Shown here in pieces: positions 10,564-23,438 of a stretch of DNA of 64,000 bases. Where the stretch lies: contig NZ_JAGIOR010000001.1 in assembly GCF_017876795.1 (NCBI RefSeq), positions 4,800,501 to 4,864,500 of the forward strand. The letters are read 5' to 3'. The notes under the pieces are model-generated. The model ran no database searches and was not told the DNA's origin. It saw nothing but the letters and a program-made list of their open reading frames with translations. The DNA is from Rhizobium leguminosarum (GTDB taxonomy: Bacteria > Pseudomonadota > Alphaproteobacteria > Rhizobiales > Rhizobiaceae). Position 1 is the first letter of the stretch, and the number at the start of each line of letters is the position of its first letter. The position numbers and the translations under genes are program-made.

Positions 10564-11763
10564 TTACGCGCATTCGCCGGCGGCAAATCCGGATGCCCAG
10601 GCCCATTGGAAATTATAGCCGCCGAGCCAGCCGGTGACGTCGACGCATTCGCCGATGAAATAGAGCCCGGGCACGGTTTTTGCTTCCATGCTGCGTGAAT
10701 CAAGCGCTGCCGTATCGATACCGCCAAGCGTCACTTCGGCGGTGCAGTAACCTTCCGAGCCGGACGGCTTGACCGCAAAGGTCTGGGCTCCAGCGGCAAG
10801 GCGCAGCAGCGCCTTATCAGGCAGGTCGGCCATATTGCCGGAGATATTCTCGCGCTCGACGAGATATTGGGCCAGCCGTTTCGGCAGGATGTCGCCAAGC
10901 GCCGTCTGCGGCGACTGGCGGCCATTGCGCTGTTTTGCCGTCTTCAGATGTGCTGCGATGTCGATATCCGGCTCGATTGAAACGACGACCTCGTCGCCTT
11001 CGCGCCAGTAGGAGGAGATCTGCAGGATGGCGGGTCCGCTGAGGCCTCGATGGGTGAACAGCAGCGCCTCGCGGAAGGCGGTCCTGCCATGGCGGATTTC
11101 GGCCGGGGCTGAAATGCCGGCGAGCGGGGCGATGGCCTCGAGCAGCCCGGGATCGAGCGTCAGCGGCACGAGGCCGGGGCGGGTTTCAAGCACCGGCAGA
11201 CCGAACTGCTCGGCGAGGCGATAGGCAAAGCCGGTGGCGCCCATCTTCGGGATCGACTTGCCGCCGGTGGCGACGATCAGCGACGATGCTTCAAAACTAT
11301 CGTCACCGGTCGAGACACGAAAGCCCGCCTCTACCTCTTCGACGTCCGATATCTCGGTGCCGAGATGCAACTGCACGCCGGCGCTGCGCATCTCAGCGAG
11401 CAGCATGCGGATGACGTCTTTGGCGCTATCGTCGCAGAAGAGCTGGCCCAGGGTCTTTTCGTGCCAGGCAATGCCGTGCCGGTCGACCATGGCGATGAAA
11501 TCGGCGGGCGTGAAACGGGCGAGTGCCGACTTGCAGAAATGCGGGTTGGCGGAGAGGAAATTCTTCGGTCCGGCGTGGATATTGGTGAAATTGCAGCGGC
11601 CGCCGCCCGATATGCGGATCTTCTCGCCTGGCGCCCTTGCATGGTCGAGGATCACGACCGAGCGGCCGCGTTTTCCGGCCCGGATAGCCGCCATCATGCC
11701 CGCCGCCCCGGCGCCGATGACGATGACGTCGCTTTTGCGCTGCAAACCCGTTTCCTCGATCAA
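10564..11763 (-). CDS. BaiN/HI0933 (YhiN) family NAD(P)/FAD-dependent oxidoreductase
   Basis: Flavoprotein of 399 residues in the HI0933/BaiN family, whose physiological substrate is mostly unknown. The FAD-binding Rossmann motif GAGAAGMMAAI is at the N-terminus. GEKIRISGGGRCNFTN is the family signature, TGGKSIPKMGATG is also conserved, and the C-terminal GGYNFQWAWASGFAAGE closes the FAD site. It appears to start at TTG 11763, preceded by GGAAAAGAAG; no ATG lies before the Rossmann motif. It is divergent from the glutamine-synthetase-like gene. Complete and normal in length. Confidence 0.88.
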   Translation of the reverse strand: MIEETGLQRKSDVIVIGAGAAGMMAAIRAGKRGRSVVILDHARAPGEKIRISGGGRCNFTNIHAGPKNFLSANPHFCKSALARFTPADFIAMVDRHGIAWHEKTLGQLFCDDSAKDVIRMLLAEMRSAGVQLHLGTEISDVEEVEAGFRVSTGDDSFEASSLIVATGGKSIPKMGATGFAYRLAEQFGLPVLETRPGLVPLTLDPGLLEAIAPLAGISAPAEIRHGRTAFREALLFTHRGLSGPAILQISSYWREGDEVVVSIEPDIDIAAHLKTAKQRNGRQSPQTALGDILPKRLAQYLVERENISGNMADLPDKALLRLAAGAQTFAVKPSGSEGYCTAEVTLGGIDTAALDSRSMEAKTVPGLYFIGECVDVTGWLGGYNFQWAWASGFAAGECA

Positions 11764-11870
11764 GACAGCGTCTTCTTTTCCATCAAAGGGCGAAAGTCAA
11801 CGTTCTCAACCTCTCGCCAATTGGCAAAGTCTGGTTATGATGGCGCCACGATCAACCAGACCGGTGTGTC

Positions 11871-13307
11871 ATGTCCCCAAAAAAGACGACGCTGAAGCCT
11901 GCCAGAAACGTACCCGCCTCGAAGAAAGCTCCTCCGGACCCCGGATCCCTGCGCGGCGTTGCGAACTGGAAGGAAGCAGCGCGGTGGCTGAGGGACAGGG
12001 GCATCGAAGACATCGAATGCATCACGCCGGACCTTGCCGGCGTTCCGCGCGGCAAGATGATGCCGAGCTCGAAATTCACCTCGAACACCTCGCTGGCGCT
12101 GCCTTCGGCGATCTACCGGCACACGATTTCGGGCGAGTACCCGGAGGAGACAGAGAGCTTCCGCTACGAGCCGCGCGACAGCGACCTGAAGCTGATGCCC
12201 GACCTTTCGACGCTTTCGGTCGTGCCCTGGGAGACCGACCCGACGGCGCAGGTGATCTGCGACATCGTCGATTCCGACGGCGGCGAAGTGCCCTATACGC
12301 CGCGCAACGTGCTGAAACGGATCCTGAGCCTCTATCACGACCGCGGCTGGAAGCCGATCGTGGCGCCGGAAATCGAATTCTACCTGGTCGCCAAGAATGA
12401 CGACCCCGACTATCCGCTGCACCCGCCCAAGGGCCGGTCCGGCCGCTCGATCCTCGGCGGCCAGGGCTATTCGATCGCCGGGATCAACGAATTCGACGAG
12501 TTGATCGACGACATCTACCATTTCTCGGAGAAGCAGGGCCTCGAGATCGATACGCTGATCCACGAAGAGGGACCGGCGCAGCTCGAGATCAACCTGCGCC
12601 ACGGCAATCCGATCGAGCTTGCCGACCAGGTGTTCCTGTTCAAGCGGACGATCCGCGAGGCGGCGCTGAAGCACGACATCTATGCGACCTTCATGGCCAA
12701 GCCGATGCAGGCCCAGCCGGGTTCGGCGATGCATATCCATCAATCGGTGGTCAATATCGAGACGGGCAAAAACGTCTTCTCCAACGCGGACGGATCGGCC
12801 TCGAAAGAGTTCTTCCATTTCATCGGCGGCATGCAGAAATTCGTGCCGAGCGCGATGGCGATGCTGGCGCCCTATGTGAATTCCTACCGGCGCCTGCAGC
12901 CTGACATGTCCTGCCCGGTCAACAATGCCTGGGGTTACGACAACCGGACGACGGCCTTCCGCGTTCCGGTTTCCGATCCGCAGGCGCGGCGCGTCGAAAA
13001 CCGGCTGCCGAGCTCGGACGCCAATCCCTATCTGGCGCTTGCCGCCTCGCTCGCCGCCGGTCTGCTCGGCATCATGAAGCAGATCGAGCCGACGGCGCCG
13101 ACAGAGGATTCTGCCAATGAAGGCTCGATCGATCTGCCGCGCGGCCTGCTGGAAGCCGTGGCGCTGCTCGAGGACGAGCCCGCCTTCGAGGAGATTTTCG
13201 GCAAGCAGTTCATCGGCCTCTATGCCGGCGTCAAACGCGGCGAGTTCGAGACCTTCATGCAGGTGATCAGCCCCTGGGAGCGGGAATTCCTTCTGCTCAA
13301 CGTGTGA
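11871..13307 (+). CDS. Glutamine synthetase family protein (PuuA-like gamma-glutamyl-amine ligase)
   Basis: A 478-residue ATP-dependent ligase of the glutamine synthetase fold. Metal and glutamate-site motifs are visible: PEIEFYLV, GPAQLEINLRHG, GSAMHIHQSV and NNAWGYDNRTTAFRVP. The length and the N-terminal extension before a short beta-grasp part resemble PuuA-type enzymes that glutamylate putrescine or other amines rather than ammonia. A FAD amine oxidase of the PuuB/OrdL type starts ten bases after its stop, which supports a gamma-glutamylated amine route. The ATG at 11871 lacks a strong ribosome site. The true amine substrate is not evident. Confidence 0.85.
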   Translation: MSPKKTTLKPARNVPASKKAPPDPGSLRGVANWKEAARWLRDRGIEDIECITPDLAGVPRGKMMPSSKFTSNTSLALPSAIYRHTISGEYPEETESFRYEPRDSDLKLMPDLSTLSVVPWETDPTAQVICDIVDSDGGEVPYTPRNVLKRILSLYHDRGWKPIVAPEIEFYLVAKNDDPDYPLHPPKGRSGRSILGGQGYSIAGINEFDELIDDIYHFSEKQGLEIDTLIHEEGPAQLEINLRHGNPIELADQVFLFKRTIREAALKHDIYATFMAKPMQAQPGSAMHIHQSVVNIETGKNVFSNADGSASKEFFHFIGGMQKFVPSAMAMLAPYVNSYRRLQPDMSCPVNNAWGYDNRTTAFRVPVSDPQARRVENRLPSSDANPYLALAASLAAGLLGIMKQIEPTAPTEDSANEGSIDLPRGLLEAVALLEDEPAFEEIFGKQFIGLYAGVKRGEFETFMQVISPWEREFLLLNV

Positions 13308-13316
13308 GGGAGCGTC

Positions 13317-14615
13317 ATGGCATCGCAGGAGATGTGGCAGAGCCCGATCTCGCCGGGACTATCCTGGTATCAGGCAACCATCGGGGAGCGGCCCACCTAT
13401 GCCGCCCTCGACGGTTCGAGAACAGTAGAGGTCGCCATCATCGGCGGCGGCTATACCGGCCTGCAGGCCGCCTATAATCTTGCCAAAGCAGGCGTTTCGG
13501 TGGTGCTGATCGAGGCCTGCCGCTTCGGTGACGGGGCGTCCGGGCGCAATGGCGGCCAACTCGGCACCGGCCAGCGATGGTGGCCGGAAGAACTCGAGGA
13601 GAAAATCGGCTACGAACGCTCGAAGGCGCTGTTTGATCTTGCCGAGGCGGCCAAGCGCCATCTGATTGATTTCGCCCGCGAGCACCAGATCGAGATCGAC
13701 TATGTGCCCGGCCAGCTCAACGTCGCGCACAAGGCGAGCTACAAACGCGCCTACTACGAAAATGCCGAGATCGCCGCGCTGCGTTACGACTATCCGCACA
13801 TCAGCTTCATGGACGAGAAGGAAACGCAGGAGCGGCTCGGTTCGAAGCGTTTTCATTGCGGCGTGCGCGATGTCGGCACCGGCCACATCCATCCGCTGAA
13901 GCTGCTGGTGGGGCTGGCCAGGGTCGCCGCCAATGCCGGTGCTTCGATCTACGAGATGACCGCGGCAAAGGCGATCCGCCAGGGCGGCGGCAAGGTGACG
14001 ATCGAAACCGACAGGGGAACGATCACTGCCGACCGGGCGCTGATCGCCTGCGACGGCCATATCGACGGCCTCGAACCGGTGACGGCAAGACATGTCATGC
14101 CGATCCGCTCCTTCATCGGCGCCACAGCCCCGCTCGACCGGCATCCCGAGGTGCTGCCGGGCAACGAGGCCGTGGCCGATTCGCGCTTCGTCGTGCGCTA
14201 CTTCCGCAAATTCGGCGACGGCCGGCTGCTGTTTGGCGGGCGCGAGGCCTATACATCAGACAATCCGAAGGACATTTCCGAGCACATCCGCCGACAGATC
14301 GCCGAGATCTATCCCGCACTGAAGGACATCGACATCACCCATGCCTGGGGCGGCAGCGTCGGCATCACCATGCCGCGCCAGCCTTTCGTGCGCGAGGTCA
14401 TGCCCGGCGTCATCTCGATCGGCGGTTATTCCGGCCATGGCGTCATGCTGTCAAACTACTGTGGCAAGCTCTACGCGGAAACGGTGCTTGGAAAATCCGG
14501 CGATCTCGACCTCTTCACATCGCTCGATATTCCCGCCTTTCCCGGCGGCGCCAGCATGCGGGCGCCGTTGCTTTTCCTCGCCTTGTCGTGGTTTGCGCTT
14601 CGCGACAGATTTTAG
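13317..14615 (+). CDS. FAD-dependent oxidoreductase, PuuB/OrdL-like
   Basis: A 432-residue D-amino-acid-oxidase-fold flavoenzyme. The FAD motif is VAIIGGGYTGLQAAYNLAK near residues 37-55, followed by GRNGGQLGTGQRWW. The C-terminal GYSGHGVMLSNYCGKLYAE is characteristic of the OrdL/PuuB group, which oxidises gamma-glutamylputrescine or similar secondary amines. It is coupled to the PuuA-like gene with a ten-base gap. A role in polyamine or amine breakdown is inferred from this pairing. Confidence 0.87.
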   Translation: MASQEMWQSPISPGLSWYQATIGERPTYAALDGSRTVEVAIIGGGYTGLQAAYNLAKAGVSVVLIEACRFGDGASGRNGGQLGTGQRWWPEELEEKIGYERSKALFDLAEAAKRHLIDFAREHQIEIDYVPGQLNVAHKASYKRAYYENAEIAALRYDYPHISFMDEKETQERLGSKRFHCGVRDVGTGHIHPLKLLVGLARVAANAGASIYEMTAAKAIRQGGGKVTIETDRGTITADRALIACDGHIDGLEPVTARHVMPIRSFIGATAPLDRHPEVLPGNEAVADSRFVVRYFRKFGDGRLLFGGREAYTSDNPKDISEHIRRQIAEIYPALKDIDITHAWGGSVGITMPRQPFVREVMPGVISIGGYSGHGVMLSNYCGKLYAETVLGKSGDLDLFTSLDIPAFPGGASMRAPLLFLALSWFALRDRF

Positions 14616-14749
14616 TCCGATTGCGGATTTCCTCTTCCGGAAATTCGCTCTAAAACCGGTGCCTGAGAGATTCATTGCACTGCACACTGGCTTTTTTAAA
14701 TCGATTAGATTAAAAGGGCCGCCAACCAGCCTGATTGAGAGACAAGCTC

Positions 14750-16225
14750 ATGAGCAGCCAGATCATTCCCGTTGAGCCTTTTGATTATGTCGTCTTCGGC
14801 GGCAGCGGCGACCTTGCCGAACGCAAGCTTCTGCCCGCGCTGTATCATCGCCAGATCGAAGGCCAGTTTTCGGAACCGACCCGCGTGATCGGCGCCTCGC
14901 GCAGCCCGTTGACGCACGAGGAATACCGCAAATTCGCCAAAGACGCGCTGAACGAGCACCTGAAGAAGGGCGAATATGACGAAGCGGAGGTGGAGAAATT
15001 TTGTGACCGCCTCTACTACGTCTCGGTCGACGCCCGCACGGATGCCGGCTGGGATCAGCTGAAGAAGCTGCTCGACGAGGGCAAGGATCGGGTCCGCGCC
15101 TTCTACCTCGCGGTCGCGCCGGATATCTTCGGGGACATTTCGCAGAAGATCCACGACCACAAGCTGATCACCAAGTCGACCCGCATCGTCGTCGAGAAGC
15201 CGATCGGCCGCGACCTCGCTTCGGCGCTGCAGCTCAACGACACGATCGGCCGTGCCTTCAAGGAAGAACAGATCTTCCGCATCGACCACTATCTCGGCAA
15301 GGAGACGGTGCAGAACCTGATGGCGCTGCGTTTCGCCAACGCGCTCTACGAGCCGCTGTGGAACGCCAACTATATCGATCACATCCAGATCACCGTGGCC
15401 GAAGCAGTCGGCCTCGAGGGCCGCGCCGGCTATTACGATACGGCAGGCGCATTGCGCGACATGGTGCAGAACCACATCCTGCAGCTGCTCTGCCTGACGG
15501 CGATGGAAGTGCCATCGTCGATGGATTCGGAAGCCGTTCGCGACGAAAAGCTGAAGGTGCTGCGCGCGCTGAAGCCGCTCAATGCCTCCAATGTCGAGCA
15601 GGCGACGGTCCGCGGCCAGTATCGCGCCGGCGCATCGGGCAGCGGCCCGGTCAAGGGCTATCTGGAAGAGCTCGAAGGCGGCGTCTCCAACACCGAGACC
15701 TTCGTCGCCATCAAGGCGGAGATCAACAATTGGCGCTGGGCGGGTGTTCCCTTCTACATCAGAACCGGCAAGCGCCTGACCGGACGCATGTCCGAGATCG
15801 TCATCACCTTCAAGCCGATCCCGCATGCGATCTTCGACCAGGCGGCCGGACGCATCGTTGCCAACCAGCTGATCATCCGGCTGCAGCCGGATGAGGGCGT
15901 CAAGCAGTCGCTGATGATCAAGGATCCGGGCCCGGGCGGTATGCGCCTGCGCAACGTTTCGCTCGACATGAGCTTCGCCCAGGCCTTCAATGTCCGCAAT
16001 CCGGACGCCTACGAGCGTCTGCTGATGGACGTGATCCGCTCCAACCAGACATTGTTCATGCGCCGCGACGAAGTCGAAGCCGCATGGAAATGGGTGGATC
16101 CGATCCTCAAGGGTTGGGAAACGACCGGCCAGCAGGTGCAGGGCTATACGGCCGGCACCTGGGGCCCGAGCCAGGCCATCGCGCTGATCGAGCGGGACGG
16201 CCGCACCTGGCATGACGATATCTAG
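14750..16225 (+). CDS. zwf: Glucose-6-phosphate 1-dehydrogenase
   Basis: Oxidises glucose 6-phosphate to 6-phosphogluconolactone with NADP(+), feeding the Entner-Doudoroff and pentose-phosphate routes. The 491-residue protein has the nucleotide-binding GGSGDLAERKLLPALY (17-32), the substrate motif RIDHYLGK (177-184), and His242 in DMVQNH at the position of the catalytic base. A TTG five codons upstream is in frame; ATG 14750 is preferred, with only a weak GAGA ribosome site. It leads the zwf-pgl-edd operon: pgl follows after ten bases. Confidence 0.97.
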   Translation: MSSQIIPVEPFDYVVFGGSGDLAERKLLPALYHRQIEGQFSEPTRVIGASRSPLTHEEYRKFAKDALNEHLKKGEYDEAEVEKFCDRLYYVSVDARTDAGWDQLKKLLDEGKDRVRAFYLAVAPDIFGDISQKIHDHKLITKSTRIVVEKPIGRDLASALQLNDTIGRAFKEEQIFRIDHYLGKETVQNLMALRFANALYEPLWNANYIDHIQITVAEAVGLEGRAGYYDTAGALRDMVQNHILQLLCLTAMEVPSSMDSEAVRDEKLKVLRALKPLNASNVEQATVRGQYRAGASGSGPVKGYLEELEGGVSNTETFVAIKAEINNWRWAGVPFYIRTGKRLTGRMSEIVITFKPIPHAIFDQAAGRIVANQLIIRLQPDEGVKQSLMIKDPGPGGMRLRNVSLDMSFAQAFNVRNPDAYERLLMDVIRSNQTLFMRRDEVEAAWKWVDPILKGWETTGQQVQGYTAGTWGPSQAIALIERDGRTWHDDI

Positions 16226-16235
16226 GACGAAACCG

Positions 16236-16934
16236 ATGGCATCGACCCTGCATTCCTTCGCCAGCCCCGCAGATCTCGCCGGCAGCCTCGCCGACAAGGT
16301 CGCGGATACGCTTTCGGCGGCGATCGCCGCCCGCGCAACGGCGTCCATCGCCGTTTCCGGCGGCTCGACCCCGAAGCTGTTCTTCCAGGCACTGTCGACG
16401 CGCGACATCGCCTGGGACAAGGTGACGATCACACTTGTCGACGAGCGTTTCGTGCCGGCCGACAATGCGCGCTCGAACCATCTGCTGGTCGATGCCAATC
16501 TCCTACAAAACAAAGCCAAGGCGGCGCGTTTCCTGCCGCTCTATCAGGACACGGCCTCCGCGGAAGAGGCCGCAAGGCTTGCGACCGAGAAGACCAGGGC
16601 AATCAGTTCACCCTTCGACATCGTCATCCTCGGCATGGGCGGCGATGGCCACACCGCCTCGTTCTTTCCCGGCGGCAGCAATCTCGCCAAGGCGCTTGAC
16701 GCATCGACGCCGCGCGGCATCATCACCATGGAAGCGGAAGGGGCCGGCGAGCCGCGCCTGACATTCACCTTCTCCAGTCTTCAGGATGCCGCACTCCTGG
16801 TTCTCCATATTGAGGGCGAAGGCAAAAAAGACGTTCTCGCCAAGGCAGAAGGCAAGGGTGACGAGGCAGAAATGCCGATCCGCGCCGTTCTGCGCGGGGC
16901 CACTTCCCCGGTCGAGATCTACTGGGCTCCCTGA
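16236..16934 (+). CDS. pgl: 6-phosphogluconolactonase
   Basis: Hydrolyses 6-phosphogluconolactone to 6-phosphogluconate, the second step of the operon's pathway. The 232-residue product shows the family motifs SGGSTPKLFFQAL, VDERFVPADNARSN and LGMGGDGHTASFFPG. The start at ATG 16236 follows AGGA and lies ten bases after the zwf stop; another in-frame ATG at 16212 would overlap zwf and is less likely. Seventy-eight bases separate it from edd. Confidence 0.95.
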   Translation: MASTLHSFASPADLAGSLADKVADTLSAAIAARATASIAVSGGSTPKLFFQALSTRDIAWDKVTITLVDERFVPADNARSNHLLVDANLLQNKAKAARFLPLYQDTASAEEAARLATEKTRAISSPFDIVILGMGGDGHTASFFPGGSNLAKALDASTPRGIITMEAEGAGEPRLTFTFSSLQDAALLVLHIEGEGKKDVLAKAEGKGDEAEMPIRAVLRGATSPVEIYWAP

Positions 16935-17012
16935 TCGGCCGTCAATCCGGATCGAGATTTCAGGCCAGAGCCGCCGAACAGATTAAGACAACGAACAAGG
17001 CAGGGATCTTCC

Positions 17013-18836
<1,824 letters not shown>

Positions 18837-18857
18837 GCATGATCGCTGCGGACAAAC

Positions 18858-18897
18858 AAAAACCCGCGGGGGGCGCGCGAAGCACCCCGCGGGTTTT
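18858..18897 (+). terminator. Strong terminator of the zwf-pgl-edd operon
   Basis: AAAACCCGCGGGG pairs with CCCCGCGGGTTTT around a short loop, 22 bases after the edd stop. The flanking A and T tracts suggest it may work in both directions, also serving the convergent gene at 18921. Confidence 0.85.
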
Positions 18898-18920
18898 CCG
18901 TATCAGTGCAGTGATATCCG

Positions 18921-19334
18921 TCAGGCGCGGATATCGAGCACGTAGTCGCGGTGCGCCGGATGGGTGCTGTAGACGAAGATCTTGTTCAGCTCCTTCTGCG
19001 TCAGCAGGCGCAGGAAGCGGACTTCGATCGTATTGTTGGCGTTGACCTTCATCAGCAGGCAGCCGACCTTGGTGATGCGGGCATCCGGAATATCCAGATA
19101 GAACTGCTTCGGCAGGTTGAACTGAGTGAGGATCGCGAGTGTCGCGCTGCTCATCGAGATCCGGATGATATCGCAGCGGCGCGAAGCCGCGTGCATGACG
19201 CCCTTTTCCGTATATTCGATGCGCGCGGCATTCATCGTGTCCTCCATCTTGAACCGCTGCTCGCGGTCATACATGAAGGATTCTTCCTTGCTCAGGAAGT
19301 GAGATTTTGGCTGTGACGGATTGGAAGCGGCCAC
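18921..19334 (-). CDS. PilZ-like domain protein
   Basis: A 137-residue soluble protein. The layout resembles PilZ, a c-di-GMP-binding beta-barrel: a short N-terminal arginine-containing segment (HAASRRCDIIRISMSSATL) is followed by LPKQFYLDIPD and an IEVRFLRL strand. The RxxxR and DxSxxG signatures are degenerate, so c-di-GMP binding is doubtful. It starts at GTG 19334, eight bases after GAGGGGG, a strong site that decides the start; ATG at MYDREQ is the alternative. It is a lone gene convergent with edd. Confidence 0.55.
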   Translation of the reverse strand: MAASNPSQPKSHFLSKEESFMYDREQRFKMEDTMNAARIEYTEKGVMHAASRRCDIIRISMSSATLAILTQFNLPKQFYLDIPDARITKVGCLLMKVNANNTIEVRFLRLLTQKELNKIFVYSTHPAHRDYVLDIRA

Positions 19335-19450
19335 GTGCTTATCCCCCTCATAAATCGATGGGGAAAAGGTAGCAGCCGATCTTTAACAGAAAGTGAGAAT
19401 TCGGCCCGTCCCGCACAATTCTTAGGGCTATTACCCCAAAAATGGCCGCC

Positions 19451-20539
19451 TCATTTCCGGTAGGTATGGCCGGTCGCGTCAAACAGATGCAACTTCTGCC
19501 TGTCGGCGGCAAAACGCATCCTCTGGCCCTTCTTCACATCATAGATGCCGGGCAACTTGACGACGATCGGCTCGCCCGGGACCAAGCCCTCGATATAGAG
19601 CAGCGTCACTTCGCCGAGCGCTTCGACGATCGACACCTCGCCCTCGAAAAGGTAGTCGGCGCCATCGGCGATCCTCAGATCCTCCGGACGAACGCCGAAG
19701 CTTGCCTGTTTGCCCTTTTCGGACGCGTTCGTTGCCACATCGAGGGTCACCGACATGCCGCCGGTCAGCGTCACCGTCGTCTGGCTTCCGGTTCCGGCGA
19801 CCGTCGCCGGGATGATGTTCATCGCCGGCGAGCCGATGAATTTGGCGACGAAGAGGTTGGCCGGGCGCTCGTAGAGATCCAGCGGCGCGCCGACCTGCTC
19901 GATATTGCCGGCCGAGAGCACGACGATGCGGTCGGCGAGCGTCATCGCCTCGACCTGGTCGTGGGTCACGTAGATCATCGTCGTATCGGCCATCGCCTCG
20001 TTCAGGCGGGCGATCTCGATGCGGGTCGCGACGCGCAGCGCGGCATCGAGGTTGGAGAGCGGCTCGTCGAACAGGAAGACCTTCGGATCGCGGCAGATGG
20101 CGCGGCCGATCGCCACGCGCTGGCGCTGGCCGCCGGAAAGCGCCTTCGGCAGGCGGTCGAGATATTTGGTCAGCTGCAGGCTCTCGGCCGCCGCCCGGAC
20201 GCGACGGTCGATCTCCTGCTTGCTTTCGCCGGCGATCTTCATGCCGAAAGCCATATTGTCGAAGACGGTCATGTGCGGGTAGAGCGCGTAGGACTGGAAG
20301 ACCATGGCGATGCCGCGTTTGGAGGGCGGCACGTCATTGACGAGATGGCCGTCGATATACATCTCGCCGCCGGTGATCGCCTCAAGACCGGCGATCATGC
20401 GCAGAAGCGTGGACTTGCCGCAGCCGGACGGACCGACGAAGACGATGAATTCGCCCTGTTTGATATCGAGATCGATCCCGTGGAGAACGTCCACGGAACC
20501 GTAGGATTTGCGGATATCCTTCAGCGTCAGTCCAGTCAT
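19451..20539 (-). CDS. aglK: Alpha-glucoside ABC transporter ATP-binding protein
   Basis: ATPase of the sugar importer, 362 residues, of the UgpC/MalK (CUT1) type. Walker A GPSGCGKST, signature LSGGQRQRVAIGRAI, Walker B VFLFDEPLSNLDA and the switch histidine in YVTHDQVEAMTLAD are all intact. A C-terminal TOBE regulatory domain follows from about residue 240. The frame is open upstream to 20683, but ATG 20539 (MTGLTLKDIRKSYG) is the conserved start. It closes the aglEFGAK operon, 47 bases after aglA. Confidence 0.93.
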   Translation of the reverse strand: MTGLTLKDIRKSYGSVDVLHGIDLDIKQGEFIVFVGPSGCGKSTLLRMIAGLEAITGGEMYIDGHLVNDVPPSKRGIAMVFQSYALYPHMTVFDNMAFGMKIAGESKQEIDRRVRAAAESLQLTKYLDRLPKALSGGQRQRVAIGRAICRDPKVFLFDEPLSNLDAALRVATRIEIARLNEAMADTTMIYVTHDQVEAMTLADRIVVLSAGNIEQVGAPLDLYERPANLFVAKFIGSPAMNIIPATVAGTGSQTTVTLTGGMSVTLDVATNASEKGKQASFGVRPEDLRIADGADYLFEGEVSIVEALGEVTLLYIEGLVPGEPIVVKLPGIYDVKKGQRMRFAADRQKLHLFDATGHTYRK

Positions 20540-20586
20540 GTCTCTCTCCCCTGCTTTCCTTGGCCTGTGTTCCTTGGCCTGCGTTC

Positions 20587-22239
<1,653 letters not shown>

Positions 22240-22273
22240 GGAATATCCTGTTTGAAGTCACGGTCGAAAATGG

Positions 22274-23437
22274 TCAGCCTCCCTTGACCGAACCCGCCAA
22301 CAGGCCACGCACCAGATAACGCTGCAGCCCGAAGAAGACGAGCAGCGGCACGATGATGGTCACGAAGGCCGACGCCGTCAAAATCTCCCAGTTGCCGCCG
22401 CGTGAGCCAAGCAGCGCGTTGAGGCTGCCGGTCAGCACGAGGTGGTCCTTGTCGGTGCCGAGGAAGACCATGGCGACGAGCAGGTCGTTCCACACCCACA
22501 GGAACTGGAAGATGGCGAAGGAGGCGAGTGCCGGGAAGGACAGAGGCAATACGATGCGGACGAAGATCTCGAAGTCGCTGGCGCCGTCGACCCGGGCGGA
22601 TTCGATAATCTCCTTCGGCAGGCCGGCGATGTAGGCCCGCAGGAGGTAGATGGCGAGCGGCATGCCGAAGGCGGTGTGGGCCATCCAGATGCCGGGATAG
22701 GTCTTGGACGGTTGGCCGAGCATGGTGCCGATCTCGTTATAGAGGCGCAGCAGCGGGATCAGCGACATCTGCAGCGGCACGACGATGAGGCCGACGACGA
22801 GCGCAATCAGCAGCCCGCGGCCGGGAAATTCCATCCAGCTGAGCGCGTAGGCTGCGAAAGCGGCAATCAGGATCGGGATGATCGTCGCCGGGATCGTCAC
22901 GGTCAGCGAGTTGATGAAGGACTGGCCGATGCCCTCGCCGGTCAGAACCGTCTTGTAGTTCTGCATCGTGAATTCCGGCGGCGCAGAGACGGATGCATAG
23001 ATGCGCCGCGGGCGTTCGTCGGGCGAAAAGGCGGCGTTCTTCATGTAACGGTAGCTGCCGTCGCTGTTGATCTGCAGGGTTTCGCCGTCGCCGAGATCGG
23101 CGGTCTCGCCGGCCTTGAAGGCGGCGGGCTGCTGCACCCGGTTGCCGAAGGCCTTCACTGAGCGGCCGGTCTGGCCTTCCAGCACATTGCCTGCAATGAC
23201 GTAAGCCGCACCTTCCTGCTGCTGCTGATCGGCTGTGCCGAGGCGGACAGCGACCGTCTGCGTCGAGCCGACGAAGGATGTCCACCAGCCGGACACGACG
23301 ATCTGGTCCTTGTCGCGCAGCGCGCTGACGAAAATTCCGAGCGTCGGGATCAGCCAGACGATGACGATCAGCAGAACGGCGGCGTGAACGAAGAGACGGG
23401 TGGGGCCGATCTTGAAGTAGCTTCCGACAGCGGTCAT
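22274..23437 (-). CDS. aglG: Alpha-glucoside ABC transporter permease AglG
   Basis: Inner-membrane permease of 387 residues, MalG-like. A first helix (VHAAVLLIVIVWLIPTLGIF) is followed by a periplasmic insertion of about 100 residues. Five further helices contain the EAA loop KEIIESARVDGASDFEIF that contacts AglK. The large insertion separates AglG from ordinary MalG. It starts one base after the aglF stop. Confidence 0.92.
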   Translation of the reverse strand: MTAVGSYFKIGPTRLFVHAAVLLIVIVWLIPTLGIFVSALRDKDQIVVSGWWTSFVGSTQTVAVRLGTADQQQQEGAAYVIAGNVLEGQTGRSVKAFGNRVQQPAAFKAGETADLGDGETLQINSDGSYRYMKNAAFSPDERPRRIYASVSAPPEFTMQNYKTVLTGEGIGQSFINSLTVTIPATIIPILIAAFAAYALSWMEFPGRGLLIALVVGLIVVPLQMSLIPLLRLYNEIGTMLGQPSKTYPGIWMAHTAFGMPLAIYLLRAYIAGLPKEIIESARVDGASDFEIFVRIVLPLSFPALASFAIFQFLWVWNDLLVAMVFLGTDKDHLVLTGSLNALLGSRGGNWEILTASAFVTIIVPLLVFFGLQRYLVRGLLAGSVKGG

Positions 23438-23438
23438 C

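Noticed and set aside
14675..14702. Possible zwf promoter (TTGCAC and an AT-rich -10)
   Set aside because: Spacing and -10 match are poor, so it is not listed as a feature.
14705..16519. 604-codon open frame antisense to zwf and pgl
   Set aside because: It mirrors two certain genes, has Arg/Asp/His-rich shadow composition and no ribosome site; it results from high GC.
18921..19334. Active c-di-GMP receptor reading of the PilZ-like protein
   Set aside because: The arginine and DxSxxG signatures are degenerate; only the fold is suggested.
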